Shown here one piece after another: positions 24,175-32,965 of a DNA stretch of 64,000 nucleotides. A model generated the notes under the pieces. That model was given only the letters and a program-made list of their open reading frames with translations. It searched no databases and was not told where the DNA came from. The translations under genes and the position numbers were made by a program. Position 1 is the stretch's first letter. The number at the start of each line of letters is the position of its first letter. The DNA comes from JARRRD01 sp046706685 (GTDB lineage Bacteria; Nitrospirota; Thermodesulfovibrionia; Thermodesulfovibrionales; UBA6898): NCBI GenBank assembly GCA_046706685.1, contig JBJKPE010000230.1, positions 4,559 to 68,558 on the forward strand, written 5' to 3'.

Positions 24175-26004
24175 ATGTGCGGCATAGTAGGTTATATAGG
24201 CAAGAGAGACGCCATCTCCCTGCTTGTTGACAGTCTCAAGAGACTTGAATATAGAGGATATGACTCCGCAGGCATTGCCTATCAGAACGGAAAAGGGCTG
24301 GAGATATGCAAGACCAGGGGCAAAATAAAGGACCTTCAGCAGATTCTTCCAAACACTCATTCTGAAATCAGAGTGGGACTGGGGCACACGAGGTGGGCTA
24401 CCCATGGAGAGCCCTCCACGAGGAACGCCCATCCTCATGTTGCCGGAGGCGTCGCAGTCGTACACAACGGGATCATCGAAAATTATCGGGAACTCAGATC
24501 ACAGCTGATCGGGGAAGGGTGCCAACTGTCTTCGGATACGGATACGGAAGTAATACCTCACCTGATCTCAAGAAACCTGTTGAGGGGTCTGCCTCTCAAA
24601 GAAGCCATAGAAGGTGCCCTGGCCCTCCTGCGAGGCACATTTGCCCTGGGGATCATGAGCGAAGCCCATCCCCATACCCTCTTTGCAGTGAGAAAGGGAA
24701 GTCCCCTCGTGGTCTCCATGGGAGAAGGAGAATTCTTCTTTGCCTCCGATATTCCCGCGATTCTTCCCTACTCCAGAAAGTTCATCTTCCTTGAGGACAG
24801 GCAGATATGCAGGATTTCGACGGAAGGCCCGGATCTTCACTGCATGGATACAGGGAGAGGCATACCAGTGGATGAAAGGGTTACCGACATTGCCTGGAGC
24901 CCTTCCCTGGCCGAAAAGGACGGTTTCGACCATTTCATGCTTAAAGAGATCTATGAACAGCCACGAACGGTTTCCGACACTTTCGCGGAGTGGGTAAAGG
25001 ATCCCAGAAAACTTCTTGAAGAAGCGGGGCTTACTCCGGAAGTGATACTTGGTCTCCGGCGGGTGCACATCGTGGCATGCGGCACTTCCTACCATGCTGG
25101 ACTGATCGGGAAATACCTAATAGAGGGAATAGCGCGCGTCCCGGTCGCAGTCGAGATCGCCTCCGAATACAGGTATAAGAAACCCATTGTTGAGAGAGGA
25201 ACCTTTTTTATCTCCATCACTCAGTCAGGAGAGACAGCCGATACCCTTGCGGCACAGAGAGAGGTCAAGCAGATGGGGGCAACAACCCTCACTATCTGCA
25301 ACGTTTTGGGAAGCAGTTCATCGAGAGAGGCAGACTTTGTTCTCTATACCCGGGCGGGACCTGAAATAGGTGTCGCGTCGACAAAGGCATTCACCGCACA
25401 GGTTACGGCTCTTTACCTTTTCGCCGTCGCGCTTGCGGCCGCGCGCGGCAAGCTTAATCATAAGGAAGAGAGTACCCTCATATCCCATCTTCTGAAAATA
25501 CCCGACCTGCTGAAGGACACACTGAAGAAGGACGAGAAAATACAGGAACTCGCCGGCACCCTCATCAACGCAGGAAATTTTCTGTATATGGGAAGAGGAA
25601 TCAACTATCCAGTGGCCCTAGAAGGGGCACTGAAGCTTAAAGAGATATCCTATGTTCATGCGGAAGGGTATGCCGCGGGGGAAATGAAGCACGGGCCTAT
25701 CGCACTGATCGAAGAAGGATTACCTGTGGTTGTCGTCGCGCCCAAGGACGACCTCTTTGAAAAGATATTTTCAAATATAGAGGAAGTGAAGGCACGGGGC
25801 GGCAGGGTAATAGCGGTAACCGACAGTCCTGCAAGTCTTGAGGGAAAGGCGGACGATCTGTTGGAGGTTCCGACCACTCATCACATGCTTTTCCCCTTTG
25901 TTGAGGTCATGCCCCTGCAGCTGCTTGCATATCATATATCCGTAATGAGGGGTTGCGATGTTGATCAGCCGAGGAACCTTGCAAAGAGCGTGACTGTTGA
26001 ATAG
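24175..26004 (+). CDS. glmS: Glutamine-fructose-6-phosphate aminotransferase
   Basis: 609 residues, full length. The nucleophile Cys2 is in MCGIVGYIGKRDA after loss of Met; the glutaminase half has GLGHTRWATHGEP and HPHVAGGVAVVHNGIIEN. The two SIS isomerase domains show VACGTSYHAGL and SQSGETADTL, and the C terminus ends RNLAKSVTVE, the family tail. It makes glucosamine-6-phosphate from fructose-6-phosphate and glutamine, the entry to UDP-GlcNAc for peptidoglycan, lipid A and EPS. CAGGAGG precedes the start. No glmS ribozyme is visible in the leader. Confidence 0.98.
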   Translation: MCGIVGYIGKRDAISLLVDSLKRLEYRGYDSAGIAYQNGKGLEICKTRGKIKDLQQILPNTHSEIRVGLGHTRWATHGEPSTRNAHPHVAGGVAVVHNGIIENYRELRSQLIGEGCQLSSDTDTEVIPHLISRNLLRGLPLKEAIEGALALLRGTFALGIMSEAHPHTLFAVRKGSPLVVSMGEGEFFFASDIPAILPYSRKFIFLEDRQICRISTEGPDLHCMDTGRGIPVDERVTDIAWSPSLAEKDGFDHFMLKEIYEQPRTVSDTFAEWVKDPRKLLEEAGLTPEVILGLRRVHIVACGTSYHAGLIGKYLIEGIARVPVAVEIASEYRYKKPIVERGTFFISITQSGETADTLAAQREVKQMGATTLTICNVLGSSSSREADFVLYTRAGPEIGVASTKAFTAQVTALYLFAVALAAARGKLNHKEESTLISHLLKIPDLLKDTLKKDEKIQELAGTLINAGNFLYMGRGINYPVALEGALKLKEISYVHAEGYAAGEMKHGPIALIEEGLPVVVVAPKDDLFEKIFSNIEEVKARGGRVIAVTDSPASLEGKADDLLEVPTTHHMLFPFVEVMPLQLLAYHISVMRGCDVDQPRNLAKSVTVE

Positions 26005-26085
26005 CAGCGGGGCTTGAAGGACCCGACGTATTCCTTGCAACGTCAAGTAGATACGTTTTCATACATATACCGGAGAAACGGAAGA

Positions 26086-27201
26086 ATGTCAGTCAGGATT
26101 GTCGAACATGTAAATATGCACGTCGCCGGAAGCCGCGCCACCTTGAAAATGGACTACGGGCACTCCCGGAAGACAAGAACGAAACAAATCAGCCATATCT
26201 CCGCGCCGGAACTTGCCGACGCCGGGGCTCCGGCATTTGAGGATCCTGACAGGCTGTACGACTCCATTGTGGAGTTTTCCTCTATCCTCACGAGGACTGA
26301 AAGGGTATCTCTTATGCTTCCGGAGCACGGATTCCTTCGCATTAAGGGCGTCAAGGGTATCGACAAAGGCGATGCAAAAAAAATCAGGATGAAGGTCGGC
26401 ACGGGGGTCTCCGGAAGAGTATATAAGGAAGGAAAACCTCAGATCGTCACTGGGAAAGAAAGTGGCCTCCCGGCACAAAACAAATCTAACTACCGCACGG
26501 TGTCTTTTGTCAGTATGCCCCTGAAATTGGGCGATGAGACAATCGGGGTTCTCAACCTTACGGACAAGATGGACGGTCAGGCTTTTTCAGAAGGCGATAT
26601 GAAATTTCTTCAGAACCTTGCATACTTCGCCTCAATAGCTGTCAGAGGAGCAAATTGTTGCAGCAGGTTTGAGGAACTGAAAACACTTTCCGTGACTGAC
26701 GGTCTGACCGGACTCTTTAACAGAAGATATTTCGATGAGCGGCTCTGCGAAGAATTACATCGCGGGACACGCTACAATTCCTTCTTCTCCCTTGCCATTC
26801 TTGATATCGATGACTTCAAGCTCTTCAACGATACTGAGGGGCACCTCGCCGGCGACGAAGTACTCAAAGCAATCCGGCATATCGCCAGAGAATCCCTCAG
26901 ATCTATCGATGTCATAGCGAGATATGGCGGCGAAGAATTCGCCGTCATAATGCCCGAGACTGAACGAGAAGAAGCTTTTACGGTGGCCGAAAGAACCAGA
27001 AAAAACATCGGGGAAGTTATGTCCGGCCGTTGGGAGAATTTTCCTCCCGGGAACATCACCGTAAGCATAGGCATCTCATCCTTCCCCTCGGACGGTAAAG
27101 ACGCTGCCACCCTGATAAGACGTGCTGACAAGGCGCTGTACAAAGCAAAAGTCAGCGGTAAAAACAGGACGATTGTATGGGGAGGAGCTCCGCTGGTCTA
27201 G
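26086..27201 (+). CDS. GAF-GGDEF diguanylate cyclase
   Basis: 371 residues from the ATG at 26086, preceded by GGAGAAACGGAAG; an ATG at 26014 in the same frame would give 395. Residues about 55-200 (GTGVSGRVYKEGKPQIV, VSMPLKLGDETIGVLNLTDK) form a GAF domain. A GGDEF domain follows, with LTGLFNRRYFDE, LDIDDFKLFNDTEGH and the active site GGEEF. The inhibitory site RSID is exactly five residues before GGEEF, so product inhibition is expected. It makes c-di-GMP from GTP. It lies 81 bases after glmS and may be co-transcribed, linking precursor supply with c-di-GMP control of polysaccharide. Confidence 0.93.
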   Translation: MSVRIVEHVNMHVAGSRATLKMDYGHSRKTRTKQISHISAPELADAGAPAFEDPDRLYDSIVEFSSILTRTERVSLMLPEHGFLRIKGVKGIDKGDAKKIRMKVGTGVSGRVYKEGKPQIVTGKESGLPAQNKSNYRTVSFVSMPLKLGDETIGVLNLTDKMDGQAFSEGDMKFLQNLAYFASIAVRGANCCSRFEELKTLSVTDGLTGLFNRRYFDERLCEELHRGTRYNSFFSLAILDIDDFKLFNDTEGHLAGDEVLKAIRHIARESLRSIDVIARYGGEEFAVIMPETEREEAFTVAERTRKNIGEVMSGRWENFPPGNITVSIGISSFPSDGKDAATLIRRADKALYKAKVSGKNRTIVWGGAPLV

Positions 27202-27384
27202 TTCACCTCAGAAGGCACAATCATTTCGATGATCAAGGCAAGTAATAATAGCCGGGCAAAAGGGAACGCCTGCCGCGGAAAAAACGCGCGCCCGGCAGCA
27301 GACATCCAAAGATCGCCTGCTACGTAATTATAGAGTTCAACAAAGAGAGCAAGGACATCGCCCCCCCCGGACCCAGGCCGGTAA

Positions 27385-27585
27385 TCAGGCCCCGTTGCTC
27401 CTCTTGAACCTCTGTGCCTTCAGCCTTTTCCTCATCGCCTCTCTGCGTTTCCGCTTCTCCTTCACGGAAGGCTTCTCATAGAAACTTCTCTGTTTGACCT
27501 CTCTGAACAGACCTTCCTTCTGAAGCTGGCGTTTGAGTAATTTCAGCGCTTTTTCTAAATCGTTTCCGTGAACTTTTATGTCCAA
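27385..27585 (-). CDS. rpsU: 30S ribosomal protein S21
   Basis: 66 residues, the usual S21 length. The N terminus DIKVHGNDLEKALKLLKRQ and FYEKPSVKEKRKR match the family; the C terminus is strongly basic. S21 binds the 30S subunit near the anti-Shine-Dalgarno region and helps initiation. It starts 5 bases after the RRM gene, so both are on one mRNA. The same gene pair (rbpA1-rps21) is known as a cold-regulated operon in Anabaena. Confidence 0.97.
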   Translation of the reverse strand: MDIKVHGNDLEKALKLLKRQLQKEGLFREVKQRSFYEKPSVKEKRKRREAMRKRLKAQRFKRSNGA

Positions 27586-27590
27586 GATAG

Positions 27591-27917
27591 CTATCTCCGT
27601 CCTCTTCCCTGTCCTCTACCACCGCCAAAACCGCCTCTACCGCCTCCGAAACCGCGGCCTTCCCTCGGCTGCTGCGGCCTTGCCTCGGCAACGGTAATCG
27701 TCCTGTCCAGGAATGCCGTGCCGTTCAATTCGGAAATGGCTTTTGCAGCATCATCATCGCTAGCCATTTCAACAAACCCGAAGCCCTTGGCATTTCCGGT
27801 ATGAGGGTCGGTTATCATTTTTACCGATTCGACCTCTCCACTCCGTGAAAAGAGTTCCCTGATATCCTCTTCCGTTGCTTTGAATGAAATGTTGCCGACA
27901 TAAATCTTTTTGCCCAT
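27591..27917 (-). CDS. RRM-type RNA-binding protein
   Basis: 108 residues from the ATG at 27917, with GAGGAG upstream. One RNA-recognition motif occupies residues 1-80, with RNP2 (IYVGNI) and RNP1 (KGFGFVEM). The tail is Gly/Arg-rich (GFGGGRGGFGGGRGQGRGRR), as in glycine-rich RNA-binding proteins of cyanobacteria. It probably binds RNA as a chaperone or stress protein. It leads the rpsU operon and has a terminator-like hairpin in its leader. Confidence 0.94.
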   Translation of the reverse strand: MGKKIYVGNISFKATEEDIRELFSRSGEVESVKMITDPHTGNAKGFGFVEMASDDDAAKAISELNGTAFLDRTITVAEARPQQPREGRGFGGGRGGFGGGRGQGRGRR

Positions 27918-27940
27918 AGTTAGTCTCCTCTTTTCATGGA

Positions 27941-27980
27941 GAAAAATAAAAACCCCAGAGCTTTCAAAGTCTCTGAGGTT
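27941..27980 (-). terminator. Terminator-like hairpin in the RRM-rpsU leader
   Basis: On the minus strand the stem 27980-27971 / 27960-27951 is followed by TTTTTATTTTT, the form of an intrinsic terminator. It lies after the predicted promoter and 24 bases before the ATG of the RRM gene, which makes it an attenuator candidate rather than the end of another gene. Confidence 0.65.
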
Positions 27981-28004
27981 TCTTAACTCCAAAAGTTATG
28001 TTCT

Positions 28005-28033
28005 AGTATAAACAAATAGCAGCAAATTGTAAA
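28005..28033 (-). promoter_or_regulatory. Sigma-70 promoter of RRM-rpsU
   Basis: On the minus strand -35 TTTACA (28033-28028) and -10 TATACT (28010-28005) are separated by 17 bases. The predicted start is near 27998, about 20 bases ahead of the leader hairpin. Confidence 0.65.
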
Positions 28034-28346
28034 CAATGAGGCTGGCGGTGTCAAGAGCACGAAGGCAGAGCTGCCTCGCCTTGTCCTTTAAAGCGAGAGA
28101 ACTGAGCCTTCGGTAACATTTTCCTATAGTCAACTGGTACATAAATTACTTTCCTGGGTTTAAGGCATGAAATTTACTGAACAGACTGATCGCAGGCCCC
28201 GGGAATCACGAACTTCCAAACCGATTTTCTGCAGTAGATGCGGCCGCTCCCCGATTATTGTGAAGAAAACTTAACTTGGCTTAAAATTATTTTTGTGCGA
28301 TCATAGATGCGTCTATAATTTCTTTCCCGTATAAAAGGAGAATCGG
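28034..28346. other. Gene-free stretch between the RRM promoter and the secreted protein
   Basis: About 310 bases. No gene or RNA was recognised. The right end contains the ribosome site AAAGGAGAA of the next gene and AT-rich DNA suitable for its promoter, but I cannot name the -35 and -10 with confidence. Confidence 0.4.
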
Positions 28347-28874
28347 ATGAGGTCAAAGAATCTTGGGTTTTGGATTGTAGCGTACTTGTTCTTGACAGCG
28401 GGGCTGTCGATACCGTCGAATGCGCGGGCAGGGGTAGATGTAAACATCGGGATAAACCTGGCCCCACCCGCCTACGTCATTAACGAACCCCCGCCTGTTG
28501 TCGTAGTGCCCGGCTCCTATGTATACTTTGTGCCCGGCATCCAGATGGACATTCTTTTTTATCGCGGCCACTGGTACCGGCCTTATGAGGGGCGCTGGTA
28601 CAGGGGAGGAGGCTACAACGGTCCGTGGCATCATATTTCCCCCCGGGGGGTGCCTGCCGCCATACTGCAGCTTCCCCCCGATTACAGGCGAGCCGGACAC
28701 TCCTACAGATCCATCCCATACGGCCAGATGGAAAGAAACTGGAGAACATGGGAAAGGGAAAGGCATTGGGACAGACATGAGGCGAGGCGCAACAGGGAAA
28801 AAGGCAGGGAATACAACGAATACGGTGGCCGGGAACGCGGCTATCACGGAAGGGGGAGAGACAGCGACTATTAA
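28347..28874 (+). CDS. Secreted Tyr/Trp-rich protein, unknown function
   Basis: 175 residues. A signal peptide is clear (hydrophobic residues 8-23, then SNARA, likely cleavage near residue 28). The mature part begins with a Pro-rich segment (NEPPPVVVVPGSYVYFVPG) and goes on with repeated WYRP/WYRG motifs. The last 50 residues are Arg/Glu/Gly-rich and highly charged. Similar periplasmic or cell-surface proteins are common in Geobacter-like genomes; function unknown. AAAGGAG precedes the start. It stands alone on the plus strand. Confidence 0.75.
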   Translation: MRSKNLGFWIVAYLFLTAGLSIPSNARAGVDVNIGINLAPPAYVINEPPPVVVVPGSYVYFVPGIQMDILFYRGHWYRPYEGRWYRGGGYNGPWHHISPRGVPAAILQLPPDYRRAGHSYRSIPYGQMERNWRTWERERHWDRHEARRNREKGREYNEYGGRERGYHGRGRDSDY

Positions 28875-29023
28875 CCCCCGTATTTCATCAATCGGCCAAT
28901 AATGGTCGTGACGCAAGGCGGCACATGCCGGCACCACTCATTCCCGGGCACGGACATTCTTCACCGGCAGCACTGATAGATGCGTGCGCGATGCTGCATA
29001 CAGCCCGAACACTGCCCACCCGG

Positions 29024-30154
29024 CTACGAACGCAGCGGATGAGAATTTTCCCGTTCGTTACTCCTCAATGCGGCCTTGGCCGGTGAGCATCGCCGGTCCT
29101 TTCTCCGCTCGTACTCCCTGCCGGCGAAAGGGAGAAGCAGATGTTTGAAAAAGGAATGGCCATACTGTCCCCTGAGAAACCCGCACGGATTGCCGCCCGC
29201 AAGCTTCTTTACCAGAAACCGGTAGCCTGCATGTCCGCATTTTTCGAAGAGATATCTATTCACAAGAGAGGTCTCCAGCATAAGCTTTAAGTCCCTCTTC
29301 CAGAGACAGTCATAATCCGAACCGTCCATAATACTTTTTGCCGCCAGTTGTCCCGACAAAATAGCGTAGCGCATGCCGAAACCCCAGAGACAGTCCTGAA
29401 AGCCGGCTGCCTCGCCGACATATAACTTACCGCCCCTGATCTGCGAATCGCTGAGCGAGAAATTGCCGCAGCTGCCGAACCGTTTTTCATTCCTTATGTT
29501 CAGACCGAGATTCTCCCTGAAAAACTTCACCGTCTTCCCAAAACATTCGTTTGCCCTGCTGTATTCCCTGTAAAGAACAGCTACCACTGTTCCATGTCCC
29601 GCGTTTGTCAGGAGATAGGAATAGCCCTTCGGGGCGATCCCGTCACTGAGGACCACTGCGGCGCCGTCGTCCATGTCCGTTTCAAAGGTCGCTCCAGCCG
29701 CGACCGCATTAAAACCCCGCGGGCCCGTAGCTATAATAGCTTTTCCGACGAAGGCGTCTATGTCGACACGTTGATTGAACCGGATATCCACCCCGAGAGA
29801 GAGGGCCTGCTCCTTCAAACCGGTATCCAGTGTGCCCGCCATCGACCCTCTTCTCACAAGATAAAAGATGGGCCGGTCAGAGAGAAGTCGGGAAGGCTGC
29901 ATGCCCGGGGCAAACACTACACCGCCCCGATAGGGAACACACAGAAAGTTCAGGTCGATGCCGACATCCCTGAGGAACTGCGTCACATCCTGTTCGGAAC
30001 TCCAGTTTTCGAGCCCCTGAAAATCTCCGTTCAGCCGATGTCCCACATCCGGTGACTTGTCATATACCGTCACTCCGTATCCGTGTTTCGCAAGAACGAT
30101 AGCCGCGCTCAGGCCCGCCGGTCCGGCCCCTATAACGGTAATCCGCTCTTCCAT
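29024..30154 (-). CDS. FAD-dependent oxidoreductase, geranylgeranyl-reductase-like
   Basis: 376 residues from the ATG at 30154 (GAGGAT upstream). FAD fold VIGAGPAGLSAAIVLAKHG at the N terminus, then the ATGPRGF motif in the middle and VGEAAGFQDCLWGFGMRYA, the FAD-ribityl contact segment. Family members reduce isoprenoid chains of lipids or quinones, or oxidise small molecules. It follows a small membrane protein by 4 bases. Nothing nearby names the substrate. Confidence 0.82.
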   Translation of the reverse strand: MEERITVIGAGPAGLSAAIVLAKHGYGVTVYDKSPDVGHRLNGDFQGLENWSSEQDVTQFLRDVGIDLNFLCVPYRGGVVFAPGMQPSRLLSDRPIFYLVRRGSMAGTLDTGLKEQALSLGVDIRFNQRVDIDAFVGKAIIATGPRGFNAVAAGATFETDMDDGAAVVLSDGIAPKGYSYLLTNAGHGTVVAVLYREYSRANECFGKTVKFFRENLGLNIRNEKRFGSCGNFSLSDSQIRGGKLYVGEAAGFQDCLWGFGMRYAILSGQLAAKSIMDGSDYDCLWKRDLKLMLETSLVNRYLFEKCGHAGYRFLVKKLAGGNPCGFLRGQYGHSFFKHLLLPFAGREYERRKDRRCSPAKAALRSNERENSHPLRS

Positions 30155-30158
30155 ATCC

Positions 30159-30446
30159 TCACCCCTTGGCAAACCTGTTATACAGCCATCCCACAATCAC
30201 GCCGCCCAGCCCAAGATCGGCAAACCCGTAGAAAAATGCCAGCACACTGCCCAAGGGCGAAATGGTATAACCCGGATAAACTGAACCGGCGATGGCCTCA
30301 AGAAAACTTCTGGCGTAGCCGGTAAAATATGACAAAAGGGTTGTCACGAACAAAACACCTCCCCATACGATTCCCAGGGCCAGCCCGAGCGCCAATGGTT
30401 TAATTTTCAACTCCTTCTCCTCCGGAACGCCTGGCTCAGCATGCAT
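30159..30446 (-). CDS. Small membrane protein, holin-like fold
   Basis: 95 residues from the ATG at 30446 (weak GAAGTGG upstream). The N-terminal 15 residues are charged; then LKIKPLALGLALGIVWGGVLFVTTLL forms one membrane segment and FYGFADLGLGGVIVGWLYNRF a second near the C terminus. It resembles short conserved membrane proteins annotated as holin-like, but no phage gene is near and lysis is not implied. The longer frame to 30554 has no ribosome site. Confidence 0.6.
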   Translation of the reverse strand: MHAEPGVPEEKELKIKPLALGLALGIVWGGVLFVTTLLSYFTGYARSFLEAIAGSVYPGYTISPLGSVLAFFYGFADLGLGGVIVGWLYNRFAKG

Positions 30447-30625
30447 ATTATGACCACTTCTTTCAAGCTTACCACACAAGCCGGCAGGTTCAAAGACCCG
30501 ATCATCCAAAATGCGGAGCACTCGCATGAAGACCGCCAAAAGGGAACGCAACATTAATGTTTACTCTGTAATTAATCCTGTATTCGACAGTTGAAACAAC
30601 CGGACTCTCGCGTCCGCGAGCACAC

Positions 30626-30994
30626 CTAAGCGGTCAGGTATGTATTTACGAGCTTGAGGAGCTCCTGGGTCTGGATGGGTTTGGGGAGATACGCGTTTGC
30701 GCCGATGGACAGAGCCCGTTTCCGGTCTTCCTCTGCGCCCTCAGTGGTTACAATTATGACCGGGATATGCTTGAAAGCGGGGTTGCCCCTCACCAGGCTG
30801 ACAAGTTTCAGCCCGTCCATCACGGGCATGTTTATATCTGCAAGGATAAGATCCACCTTCTCCGATGACAGTTTCTTGAGGGCATCCACCCCGTCCGATG
30901 CTTCGATCACCCGGGAATTAGGTATCCTCTTTACCGCAAAACTGATGAGCTGTCTCATTGTCGGCGAATCTTCAACAACCAGAATGTTCGGCAT
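30626..30994 (-). CDS. cheY: CheY-type response regulator
   Basis: 122 residues, single receiver. Acidic Glu8-Asp9, acceptor Asp53 (LILADINMPVMDG), the Thr and Lys positions are in VTTEGAEEDRK and LPKPIQ. It is the last gene of the chemosensory operon, 11 bases after the GAF protein. It should accept phosphate from the CheA at 42757-44742. The operon has a second CheY (44739-45113), so one may act as output and the other as phosphate sink. Confidence 0.93.
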   Translation of the reverse strand: MPNILVVEDSPTMRQLISFAVKRIPNSRVIEASDGVDALKKLSSEKVDLILADINMPVMDGLKLVSLVRGNPAFKHIPVIIVTTEGAEEDRKRALSIGANAYLPKPIQTQELLKLVNTYLTA

Positions 30995-31005
30995 TTCACG
31001 CTCTC

Positions 31006-31827
31006 CTATTTCTTCGGTTTCTCTTTAAGAAGATCGAGGAAACTCTGTATCGTTGTCAGTTTTCTTTCCGACTGGGTATACATTCTCGATGAGAATATGG
31101 CAGTGGCGGCATGCCCGGCAAGCAGGCTAAACAGCTCGTAGTCCACATTTGTAAACCCCTCTTTCTGTGTCAGCAGCTTATAAATTGAGATAACGCCTAT
31201 TACATGTTCCTTTATCTTTAATGGGATGCAGACGATGGGTTCACGCGGATTGATGTCCCTGCCGCCGTCGAGGTTATCTGCAAAAAAACTTTCGCCGCCC
31301 TTCGCAACGGCCCCTATCGTACCGTCGCCGAATTTTACCTTTGGCGCCTCCGCCAGCGCCATCCCCTCCGAGCTCACGGGGATAAGCTCGTTAGCCTTGT
31401 CATCCATGAGAAGTATCGCAAACTTCTCTGCGCCTATCAGATTTATCACGATCTCCATAACGATCCTGAGGACCTCCGAGAAATCCAGGGTTGAATGGAG
31501 TTGATAACTGGCGACGTAGAGATTTGCAAGGTTGTTGTTTTCCGCTTCAACTTCGATGTATTTGGAAACAAAATCCTTGTTTTCCTCCTCCACCTGCCTG
31601 AACCTCTCTTTGAGAGAGTTCAGCTCATCCTCCAGCATCCTTATCCTCTCTTCATAGAGCTTGGTCCTCGTTTCATCGCCGGACCTCTCAACGGATTCCT
31701 CAAGTTGGGCGACCCTGTACCGGAGCTTTTCATTCTCCTTTAAGAGGTCCTTCGTGAATTCCTCACCTTTCCTGAACATCTGCAGGAATTCATCGGCCCT
31801 GTTGATGTGTCCCGTATCTTTTTCCAC
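31006..31827 (-). CDS. Coiled-coil GAF-domain protein
   Basis: 273 residues, GTG start overlapping the cheB stop by one base (TAGTG). Residues about 15-95 are a heptad-rich coiled coil (LYEERIRMLEDELNSLKERF). Residues about 100-255 form a GAF domain (ISLHS-like start, FGDGTIGAVAKGGESFFADN, IVCIPLKIKEHVIGVISIYK). No output domain is attached, so it is probably a sensor or scaffold that binds a ligand and joins the receptor array through its coil. Its place between CheB and CheY supports a signalling role. Confidence 0.86.
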   Translation of the reverse strand: MEKDTGHINRADEFLQMFRKGEEFTKDLLKENEKLRYRVAQLEESVERSGDETRTKLYEERIRMLEDELNSLKERFRQVEEENKDFVSKYIEVEAENNNLANLYVASYQLHSTLDFSEVLRIVMEIVINLIGAEKFAILLMDDKANELIPVSSEGMALAEAPKVKFGDGTIGAVAKGGESFFADNLDGGRDINPREPIVCIPLKIKEHVIGVISIYKLLTQKEGFTNVDYELFSLLAGHAATAIFSSRMYTQSERKLTTIQSFLDLLKEKPKK

Positions 31828-32876
31828 TACTCCCTCTCCTTATTGACCAACCGCATTATCTCGGCGGGAATATCAGACAGCGGAAGGACTGATTCCACTG
31901 CACCTGCCTTTATCGCCTCTCCCGGCATACCGAAAACAACGGCGCTCTGCTCCGATTCTGCTATAGTATAACCGCCTTTTGTTTTAATTTCCAGCATCCC
32001 CTTTCTTCCGTCATTCCCCATGCCGGTGAGGATAACACCCATGGACTTGGAGCCGAAAGTGTCGGCGACCGACTTCATCATATGGTCAACGGACGGCACA
32101 TACTTGTCGCTGAGCTTTCCCTCCTTAAGGAGCACCACCTTCCTCTGCCCCCTCGCCTCAAGGCTGAGGTGATATCCCCCGGGGCAGATCAAAACCGTCC
32201 CGGCTTCAACAAGATCGCCCTCTTCCGCCTCTTTGATCTTCAAAGGAGACAATTTATTCAATCTTTCAGAGAGAGGCCCTGTGAACCCCTTGGGCATATG
32301 CTGGCTGATCAGCATCGCCGCCTGAAAGTCAGCGCCGAGTCTGGTCAATATGATCTGGAGCGCAGCAGGCCCCCCGGTGGATGACCCCACGGCGACGACC
32401 TGTATGGCACGCGCTTCCTGACCCAAATTGAGCGGCGCCCCCCCCTTCCCCAGCAACTGGAGGTTCCGGCTGAGAATATCCATGCGTATATTCTTTATTC
32501 CCCTGACCTTCTGCACGAGGTCCTTCTCTATGCTCTGCAGCTCGATAGATGCGCGCCTGGTGGGTTTGGCGATAAAATCGACAGCACCGAGTTCCAGGGT
32601 CTTGAAGACCGTCTTTGAATCATTGTGGGAGCTGACCATGATGACAGGGGTGGGCCTGTTCAGCATCAGCCACCGCAGGAAGCCAAAGCCGTCCATCTCG
32701 GGCATTTCAAAGTCCAGTGTAATAATGTCCGGTTCCAGCCTGAGTGTCTTGGCCATCGCATCCTTGCCGTTAGAGGCGATGCCCACTACTTCGAGCGCGG
32801 CGTCCTTTTCCAGTATCTCCCTGATTATCTGCCTGGTATAGGCGGAGTCGTCTACTATGAGTATCTTTGTCGTCAA
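31827..32876 (-). CDS. cheB: CheB methylesterase
   Basis: 349 residues. Receiver at 1-120 with acceptor Asp55 (ITLDFEMPEMDG). The esterase domain shows the catalytic Ser in VAVGSSTGGPAALQ, His in ISQHMPKGFT and Asp in GMGNDGRKGM. It removes methyl groups from chemoreceptor Glu residues and so resets the array. It pairs with CheR 89 bases upstream in the operon, so the receptors are subject to adaptation. Confidence 0.96.
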   Translation of the reverse strand: MTTKILIVDDSAYTRQIIREILEKDAALEVVGIASNGKDAMAKTLRLEPDIITLDFEMPEMDGFGFLRWLMLNRPTPVIMVSSHNDSKTVFKTLELGAVDFIAKPTRRASIELQSIEKDLVQKVRGIKNIRMDILSRNLQLLGKGGAPLNLGQEARAIQVVAVGSSTGGPAALQIILTRLGADFQAAMLISQHMPKGFTGPLSERLNKLSPLKIKEAEEGDLVEAGTVLICPGGYHLSLEARGQRKVVLLKEGKLSDKYVPSVDHMMKSVADTFGSKSMGVILTGMGNDGRKGMLEIKTKGGYTIAESEQSAVVFGMPGEAIKAGAVESVLPLSDIPAEIMRLVNKERE

Positions 32877-32965
32877 TGCGATACACCTCTTGAGGAATTC
32901 TGCGGACTTACATCTTCAGGAAATGAATTTCCCTGCGGCCAGCCCTGCTCAGCGGATGCTCCGGT

